A stretch of DNA of 10,042 nucleotides, taken from NCBI GenBank assembly GCA_011391455.1, contig JAABQN010000002.1, positions 1-10,042 on the forward strand. The letters are read 5' to 3'. Below, one piece after another: positions 6,066 to 10,042 of this stretch. Below the pieces are notes generated by a model. That model did no database searches and had not been told where the DNA came from. It saw only the letters and a list, made by a program, of their open reading frames with translations. Numbering within the stretch: position 1 is the first letter of the stretch; every line of letters begins with the position of its first letter. The position numbers were made by a program, and so were the translations under genes. Origin of the DNA: Nitrospiraceae bacterium. Lineage in GTDB: Bacteria; Nitrospirota; Nitrospiria; Nitrospirales; Nitrospiraceae.

Positions 6066-6217
6066 ACTGTTTCTTTTCTGGTCTGTCCTTTCCCGGTTGG
6101 TGATAGGGGGACGTGTTCCCTGCCTACCGCGGCTACTCTCAAAGTCCATCTCCAAGAGCCTGACAATTCAAGCAAAAAGTCTATGGGCTGCCGGAGAGCC
6201 TCAGCTTTTCATTCAGG
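6066..6217 (+). other. Intergenic region upstream of pal
   Basis: The stretch just after the small membrane protein gene is pyrimidine-rich, and an imperfect hairpin around AGGGGGAC/GTTCCCT lies at about 6104-6121 that could end transcription weakly. No coding frame here looks genuine. Confidence 0.3.
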
Positions 6218-6226
6218 TGCTATATT
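6218..6226 (+). promoter_or_regulatory. Extended -10 promoter candidate for pal
   Basis: TG-C-TATATT (6218-6226) matches the extended -10 pattern, with 5 of 6 -10 bases. No clear -35 is present, as is common for extended -10 promoters. Transcription would start near 6233, giving a leader of about 40 nt that contains the GGGGGA ribosome binding site of pal. Confidence 0.45.
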
Positions 6227-6271
6227 TAACCTACACAGGCAAAGTCTTATTCCAAAGATGGGGGAACTATC

Positions 6272-6919
6272 ATGATCAGAAGTCCAATGAAAACAGGTGT
6301 CGTGGCAGCAATGGGGCTTGTCCTGTTGGTGAGTCAGGGGTGTAGTATGAAGTGGTTGCAGTCCGATGGCGAGACAGGAGCAGGGTCTGTGCAAAACGGA
6401 GCGAATCCAAACTTTCCTGGGATGGCTCGAGGAGGGAGCGGGGGAGGATTAAGTGGTTTCTCTCAGAATCCCTCGGAAGAGCGCCTGGGGAAGGGTGGTG
6501 ATATCGCGTCGCTTTCTTCTTCTGGAATGAGTGCCCGTCAGCGCGCGGAAATAACTAAAGAAGAAAAAGCGGCCATCGAAGCTGGCCTACAGGATGTCTT
6601 CTTTGGATACGATCAGTGGATGCTTTCAGATGCTGGCATGGAGGCATTGAACCTCGATGCACAGTGGTTAAAGGAACATCCTGGAACGGTGATGAAAATC
6701 GAGGGGCATTGCGACGAACGAGGTACAGCTGACTACAATGTCGTGTTGGGTGATAAGCGAGCCAAGGCTGCACGCAGTTATCTGATCGAATCTGGTGTAG
6801 TCCCCAAGCAGGTGGTGATTGTATCGTATGGCAAGGCACGACCTTTCTGTACGGACCCTGCAGAATCCTGCTATCAACAGAATCGTCGTGGACACGTACT
6901 CTTGAATGTGAAGAAGTAA
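6272..6919 (+). CDS. pal: Peptidoglycan-associated lipoprotein (OmpA-family domain)
   Basis: Pal is an outer-membrane lipoprotein that binds peptidoglycan and, with the Tol proteins, holds the envelope together during division. Of 215 residues, 1-23 form a lipoprotein signal with a hydrophobic core (VVAAMGLVLLV) and a presumed lipidated Cys24. The box VSQGC is not a textbook lipobox. Residues 25-105 are a flexible Gly/Ser/Asn-rich linker. The OmpA-like domain runs 106-215: FFGYD at 110-114, the peptidoglycan-binding block EGHCDERGTADYN (144-156), LGDKRAKAA (159-167), VSYGKARPF (184-192), and NRRGHVLLNV at the end. GGGGGA about 8 nt before ATG 6272 supports the start; ATG 6287 is an alternative. 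No tol genes are next to it here. A strong terminator follows. Confidence 0.9.
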   Translation: MIRSPMKTGVVAAMGLVLLVSQGCSMKWLQSDGETGAGSVQNGANPNFPGMARGGSGGGLSGFSQNPSEERLGKGGDIASLSSSGMSARQRAEITKEEKAAIEAGLQDVFFGYDQWMLSDAGMEALNLDAQWLKEHPGTVMKIEGHCDERGTADYNVVLGDKRAKAARSYLIESGVVPKQVVIVSYGKARPFCTDPAESCYQQNRRGHVLLNVKK

Positions 6920-6941
6920 CCTGTCAACTCCTGGTATCTAG

Positions 6942-6975
6942 GAACCCCGGGACCTCTTCATGGAGCCCGGGGTTC
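6942..6975 (+). terminator. Intrinsic terminator of pal
   Basis: A perfect 10-bp stem, GAACCCCGGG against CCCGGGGTTC, is extended inward by CTC/GAG and followed by GTTGTTTGTC. It begins 22 nt after the pal stop codon. Confidence 0.8.
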
Positions 6976-7002
6976 GTTGTTTGTCAATTGAGGTGACATA
7001 GC

Positions 7003-7398
7003 ATGGCTCTCCTAAGGAAACAGCGGGATTTAGGTAAGGAGCATTCTCGGCCTCGCATGATCAAAGAAGAGCTTCCTGTAGAGAAACGCCAACAGCCACG
7101 ATTTACATCGCAGTTCAGAAGCATCATTTCAGGGGGGCAGGTAGAAGGCCAAGGTCGGACGCTCGATCTCTCTACCGGCGGCTGTATGATCGAAACGGAT
7201 CTGCCGGTTGGCGTAGGGGCTTCATTTGAGTGTCGGATCTATGTTCCAGGACTCGACTGGCCGTTGCGAATTGACGAAGCCCAAGTGCGCTGGGTCAAGG
7301 ACAATACATTCGGGATTCAGTTCACGAGGATCCTGCCTGATGAGGAGACAAAGCTCAAACAGGTCATTGCCGGCCTCGACGAAGAGTTTAAGGCATAG
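7003..7398 (+). CDS. Single-domain PilZ protein, probable c-di-GMP receptor
   Basis: PilZ domains bind the second messenger c-di-GMP and change motility, exopolysaccharide or gene expression through partner proteins. The protein has 131 residues. Residues 1-24 are a charged, probably disordered start. The PilZ domain covers about 27-128, with the RxxxR motif at 29-33 (RQQPR) and the DxSxxG motif at 55-60 (DLSTGG). Both c-di-GMP-binding motifs are complete, so binding is likely. ARWVxDxxxGIQF-type residues (95-107) form the usual later strands. There is no other domain, so it must act through a partner that cannot be named from here. GAGGTGA, 6 nt before ATG 7003, fixes the start. It sits just after the pal terminator. 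Confidence 0.88.
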   Translation: MALLRKQRDLGKEHSRPRMIKEELPVEKRQQPRFTSQFRSIISGGQVEGQGRTLDLSTGGCMIETDLPVGVGASFECRIYVPGLDWPLRIDEAQVRWVKDNTFGIQFTRILPDEETKLKQVIAGLDEEFKA

Positions 7399-7449
7399 CC
7401 CTTCTCGTTTTCCCTTCCTTATTTAGATTCAACGATTTAACCCATTGCC

Positions 7450-7458
7450 TGCTATTAG
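7450..7458 (+). promoter_or_regulatory. Possible extended -10 element upstream of msrA
   Basis: TG-C-TATTAG (7450-7458), 4 of 6 -10 matches, no clear -35. If used, the msrA leader would be about 130 nt and include the palindrome at 7508-7522. Confidence 0.25.
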
Positions 7459-7507
7459 ACTGAGGAGCCATTCGCTCGTCCACAGAACTATTCGCGGCTT
7501 CGTAGTT

Positions 7508-7522
7508 CCTTATGGTATAAGG
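7508..7522 (+). promoter_or_regulatory. Perfect palindrome in the msrA leader, operator or hairpin
   Basis: CCTTAT-GGT-ATAAGG is a perfect 6-bp inverted repeat with a 3-nt centre. It lies 9 nt before an ATG that opens a five-codon frame (7531-7548) and 73 nt before msrA. It could be a repressor site or a small RNA hairpin; nothing here shows which. Confidence 0.35.
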
Positions 7523-7595
7523 CAGAGGTGATGTCTAAAAGAAAATAGAATCTTCTACGCCTGCTCCTCAAGCCGCGCATCCAGAGGTTTGGACG

Positions 7596-8156
7596 ATGGA
7601 ACACATCGCATCTCCAGCACAGAGGGGATTGAATATTGCCACCTTAGCTGGCGGCTGCTTTTGGTGCCTCGAAGCGGTCTATGACCAAATGAAGGGTGTG
7701 GCAGCGGTCGAGTCTGGCTACATGGGTGGCCAGATAGATCATCCGACGTATGAAGCCGTCTGTAGCGGCAGGACTGGGCACGCAGAGGCCGTACGCATTA
7801 CATTCGACCCTGCCGTTGTCAGCTATCGCGAGTTGCTAGAGGTGTTTTTTGTTATCCACGATCCTACGACACTCAACCGGCAGGGCCATGATGCTGGCAC
7901 GCAATACCGCTCAGCCATTTTTTATCACACGCCAGACCAGAAACAGGCCGCGGACGAGGTCATTACAGCGATTACGAAAGGAGGGATATATCCCGGATCT
8001 ATTGTGACGCAAGTCGAGCCGGCGGGAACGTGGTATGAAGCTGAGCCCTACCATCAAGAGTATTTTTCGAAAAATCCATTTCAGGGATACTGTGCCGCGG
8101 TCGTTTGGCCAAAGGTTGCCAAGTTCCGCAAGCTCTTTACCGCGAAGCTCAAGTAA
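7596..8156 (+). CDS. msrA: Peptide-methionine (S)-S-oxide reductase MsrA
   Basis: MsrA repairs the S form of methionine sulfoxide in proteins and free methionine, with thioredoxin as electron donor. The protein has 186 residues, usual for the short cytoplasmic form. The active site GGCFWCLE is at 19-26 with catalytic Cys21, Phe22, Trp23 and Glu26. Further family motifs are VESGYMGG (38-45), GHAEAV (61-66), FFVIHDPTTLNRQG (84-97), DAGTQYRS (99-106) and YHQEY (152-156). The likely resolving Cys166 is in GYCAAVV, followed by PKVAKF. AGAGG, 8 nt before ATG 7596, fixes the start, although the frame stays open for about 57 nt upstream without a start codon. It converges with ttcA with only 15 bp between stops. 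Confidence 0.95.
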   Translation: MEHIASPAQRGLNIATLAGGCFWCLEAVYDQMKGVAAVESGYMGGQIDHPTYEAVCSGRTGHAEAVRITFDPAVVSYRELLEVFFVIHDPTTLNRQGHDAGTQYRSAIFYHTPDQKQAADEVITAITKGGIYPGSIVTQVEPAGTWYEAEPYHQEYFSKNPFQGYCAAVVWPKVAKFRKLFTAKLK

Positions 8157-8171
8157 TAATATCTCCTCCAA

Positions 8172-9038
8172 TCAGGTATTGCTCTCGTGGTCAAGCCACG
8201 CATCTTCATGTCCATCTGCGCGATCGGATGCGCGTAGGCCTGCGAAGTCGAACAGCCGTCGGTCCAGGAGAAGCGGTGGCGCCACGTTCGACAGAGCGGC
8301 GAACATACTGTCTGTACAGCCAGGCGAACGTTGCTCCCACTCGCGCAGGAACGTCTTTATTTGTTTTCGTTTGAGATCCTCTTGTGAGCCGCAGAGATCG
8401 CAGGGAATAATGGGAAATGCACGCAGTTCGGCATATTGAGCAAGGTCGCTTTCCCGCAAAGCGGACAGAGGGCGAATGACCACATGCCGGCCATCTTTCG
8501 AGCGTAATTTCGGTGGCATCGTCTTGAGCTTGCCAGTGTAAAATAAGTTCAGGAAGAGAGTTTCAATAATGTCATCGCGGTGGTGACCCAAGGCGATCTT
8601 GGTCGCGCCCAATTCCGTGGCGACGCGATAGAGAATGCCACGACGGAGTCGGGAGCAGAGTGAACAGGTGGTCTGCCCTTCAGGGATGAGTCGCTTGACG
8701 ATTGAGTAGGTGTCCCGCGTCTCGATATGGAATGGAACCCCGATATGTGAGAGATAGTCGGGAAGCACATGAGCGGGAAACCCTGGTTGCTTTTGATCCA
8801 AGTTTACTGCGACTAGGTCGAAATAAATCGGAGCACGCCGTTGTAAGACCAGTAATAAGTCGAGCAATGCATAGCTGTCTTTTCCTCCTGAAAGACAGAC
8901 CATGATCTTGTCGCCGTCTTTGATAAGGCCATACTCGCCGATGGTCGCCCCAACAAGGCGAAGTAGTTTGGTTTGCAGCTGTTCCGTGGTTTCGTCCAGC
9001 TTGAGGTATGGGCGTGGGGGGCTTGTTGGATGTGACAT
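8172..9038 (-). CDS. ttcA: tRNA 2-thiocytidine(32) synthetase TtcA
   Basis: TtcA thiolates cytidine 32 in the anticodon loop of some tRNAs, using ATP and an iron-sulfur cluster. The protein is 288 residues from ATG 9038. The PP-loop ATPase motif SGGKDS is at 50-55. The cluster cysteines expected from the family are C125 and C128 (CSLC, 125-128) and C213 (CDLC, 213-216). GHHRDDIIET (151-160) and PPKLRSKDGRHVVIRPL (175-191) are conserved blocks. The C-terminal tail is charged. TTG 9083 in frame would add 15 residues, but ATG 9038 fits the family and leaves 56 bp to the divergent phosphatase gene. Neither start has a strong ribosome binding site. Arginine tRNAs are among the known targets of TtcA, and a tRNA-Arg gene lies in this window. 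Confidence 0.93.
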   Translation of the reverse strand: MSHPTSPPRPYLKLDETTEQLQTKLLRLVGATIGEYGLIKDGDKIMVCLSGGKDSYALLDLLLVLQRRAPIYFDLVAVNLDQKQPGFPAHVLPDYLSHIGVPFHIETRDTYSIVKRLIPEGQTTCSLCSRLRRGILYRVATELGATKIALGHHRDDIIETLFLNLFYTGKLKTMPPKLRSKDGRHVVIRPLSALRESDLAQYAELRAFPIIPCDLCGSQEDLKRKQIKTFLREWEQRSPGCTDSMFAALSNVAPPLLLDRRLFDFAGLRASDRADGHEDAWLDHESNT

Positions 9039-9094
9039 CGGTCGGCATTCTACGCGGTCGGCCACGCGGCTGTCGATCTCCAACCGGAGGCATC

Positions 9095-9589
9095 ATGGGG
9101 AATATTGGAAACCGTCCCGGCGGCAAACCTCAGTCAGTTCTATTCGTGTGTACGGGGAATATCTTTCGCAGTGTGACGGCTGAGTACGCGCTCAAATCCA
9201 GACTCGGTGCCGGTACCTCTTACGTCGTCAGCTCGGCGGGAATCGACGCCAAGGCTCAGTCGATGCATGAATGGGTCCTGGCTCGATTGCGTGAAAAGGG
9301 AGCTGATCCGACCAGTCACGTCCAACGACAACTTACCGAGGAGCTGGTCGCGGCCGCTGACCTCGTCATTGCAATGGGACGAAACCACCAAGCGTTCATC
9401 CGGGAAGAATATGGACAAGACGTTCCCCTGTTTAATCAGATCTGTCTTGGCCACGATAAGCCGATTTTGGATTTGCATGAAGCGATACCGGATTGGGAAA
9501 CTGACCCTGAGCGGGCATGCGCCTATGTGTGTTCGGTGATCGATACCGTTTGGGCCACGGCACCAGCCCTTCTTTCTCGCCACCGATAG
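9095..9589 (+). CDS. Low-molecular-weight protein-tyrosine-phosphatase family protein
   Basis: Members of this fold (LMW-PTP/arsenate reductase) use a cysteine thiol to remove phosphate from phosphotyrosine or a related substrate. The protein has 164 residues, normal length. The N-terminal strand VLFVCTGNIFRSVTAEYAL (15-33) carries the CX5R loop with Cys19 and Arg25, then Ser26. SSAGI (46-50) and the AMGRNHQ block (93-99) are typical. Asp133 in IPDW is the candidate general acid; it is followed by Trp, not the usual Pro. The loop differs from classical CxGNxCRSP: Phe replaces the second Cys and Val follows RS. It is probably an active phosphatase, with unknown substrate. GGAGG (9086-9090), 4 nt before ATG 9095, supports the start. 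It is divergent from ttcA. Confidence 0.82.
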   Translation: MGNIGNRPGGKPQSVLFVCTGNIFRSVTAEYALKSRLGAGTSYVVSSAGIDAKAQSMHEWVLARLREKGADPTSHVQRQLTEELVAAADLVIAMGRNHQAFIREEYGQDVPLFNQICLGHDKPILDLHEAIPDWETDPERACAYVCSVIDTVWATAPALLSRHR

Positions 9590-9621
9590 ACCGGTTTACG
9601 GCATTTATTGCCTCTGTCGGT
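9590..9621 (+). terminator. Possible weak terminator after the phosphatase gene
   Basis: Nested short arms ACCG/CGGT (9590-9593, 9618-9621) and GGCA/TGCC (9600-9603, 9609-9612) are followed by TCATTCTTGG. The stem is interrupted and the T tract is poor. Confidence 0.25.
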
Positions 9622-9711
9622 TCATTCTTGGACTTGATCGGACACTTTTTCTCCACCTATACGCAGCAATCAATACAAAGGCCTTATCAGGCAGGGCATT
9701 GTTGGGGCGCG

Positions 9712-9720
9712 TGCTATATT
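9712..9720 (+). promoter_or_regulatory. Extended -10 promoter candidate for the metallopeptidase gene
   Basis: TG-C-TATATT, identical to the element before pal. Transcription would start near 9727, about 31 nt before ATG 9758. No clear -35. Confidence 0.45.
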
Positions 9721-9757
9721 TCCCACAGCACCATTTGCAAGTTGACAGGGAAAGAAT

Positions 9758-10042
9758 ATGGCATCGATGCAACGATTACGGGCACAGGATGTGACCGCGT
9801 CTGACAGCCATGATCACGAGCCGGAGTGGGCCTCGTGGTCCAACGAGAAACTTCTGAGTCTCCCCATGCGCCAACTTGGCATTACCCTCGACGGGGTATT
9901 CCTGTCAGAACAGATCCAGCAACTCTATGACGAGCTCGAAGCCAGGGGGCTGAAATTTCGCCCTCATTTTTGGTTGTCCAACGAGTGGTTTACTCCGGAT
10001 GGTGTGCCGGGGATTGCCGTGCCGTTTTATCTGGCCCATCCA
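9758..10042 (+). CDS. Putative zinc-binding metallopeptidase (COG4307-like), N-terminal part, cut by window edge
   Basis: The frame stays open for 95 codons to the edge. Residues 1-30 are polar and variable (many D, H, E, S). From 34 the sequence becomes family-like: LPMRQLGITLDGV (35-47), IQQLYDELEARGLKFRPH (53-70), and FWLSNEWFTPDGVPGIAVPF (71-90), then YLAHP. As I recall, this block precedes a zinc-binding HExxH-type site in a family annotated as putative zinc-binding metallopeptidase; that site lies past the edge and cannot be seen here, so activity is inferred. The substrate is not known to me. AGGG (9747-9750), 7 nt before ATG 9758, supports the start; ATG 9767 is a weaker choice. Confidence 0.65.
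   Translation, partial: MASMQRLRAQDVTASDSHDHEPEWASWSNEKLLSLPMRQLGITLDGVFLSEQIQQLYDELEARGLKFRPHFWLSNEWFTPDGVPGIAVPFYLAHP

Noticed and set aside
6097..6345. Plus-strand frame spanning the pal promoter and start
   Set aside because: Overlaps pal out of frame and has no recognisable content.
9039..9083. TTG start for ttcA
   Set aside because: The extra 15 residues do not fit the family N-terminus; ATG 9038 is a better codon.
9008..9094. Earlier ATG for the phosphatase gene
   Set aside because: Would overlap the ttcA start region in antisense and add a Gly/Arg-rich stretch foreign to the family; ATG 9095 has GGAGG.
1..10042. Mobile element, CRISPR array, phage or defence system
   Set aside because: No transposase, integrase, regularly spaced repeats, terminal inverted repeats or defence-type domains seen.

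Overview
The window looks like chromosomal housekeeping DNA from a Gram-negative bacterium of moderately high GC. It encodes a peptidoglycan-associated lipoprotein, which implies an outer membrane. Together with a bacterial/actinobacterial-style TrmI, a PilZ protein, TtcA, a small-subfamily LMW phosphatase and a zinc metallopeptidase of the COG4307 type, the gene set reminds me of Nitrospirota (Nitrospira-like). That assignment is an inference from gene style and was not tested by a search. I see no mobile element, CRISPR array, defence island or prophage.

Left part (1-2286). The left edge cuts the minus-strand gene lipB (octanoyltransferase), of which the first 80 codons remain. Upstream of it on the same strand lies a group-2 sigma-70 factor, with a clear intrinsic terminator between the two. 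A gap of about 610 bp without a convincing gene separates the sigma gene from the divergently transcribed trmI. It ends in a near-consensus promoter so close to the trmI ATG that the message may be leaderless.

Middle part (2287-6065). trmI overlaps an SDR oxidoreductase (FabG-like) by ATGA. These are followed by aroE and aroK, consecutive steps of the shikimate pathway, and by tRNA-Arg(TCG) with an encoded CCA end. After the tRNA come two very short genes: a 47-residue zinc-ribbon-like protein and a 48-residue single-span membrane protein with an excellent ribosome binding site. They look like a two-gene cassette of unknown function.

Right part (6066-10042). pal (outer-membrane lipoprotein) ends in a strong terminator. 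It is followed by a single-domain PilZ protein (probable c-di-GMP binding) and msrA (methionine sulfoxide repair). ttcA (2-thiocytidine-32 in tRNA) converges on msrA with only 15 bp between them. A low-molecular-weight phosphatase family gene is divergent from ttcA. The 5' end of a putative zinc-binding metallopeptidase gene runs off the right edge.

The genes do not form one pathway. Groups that make sense are aroE-aroK (chorismate/aromatic amino acids), trmI and ttcA (tRNA modification), and pal (cell envelope). No clear new multi-gene system is visible. The best candidates for something undescribed are the small zinc-ribbon/membrane pair, the apparent leaderless trmI promoter, a 7-bp tandem array in front of an SD-less aroK, and a recurring TGCTAT element in the intergenic regions.
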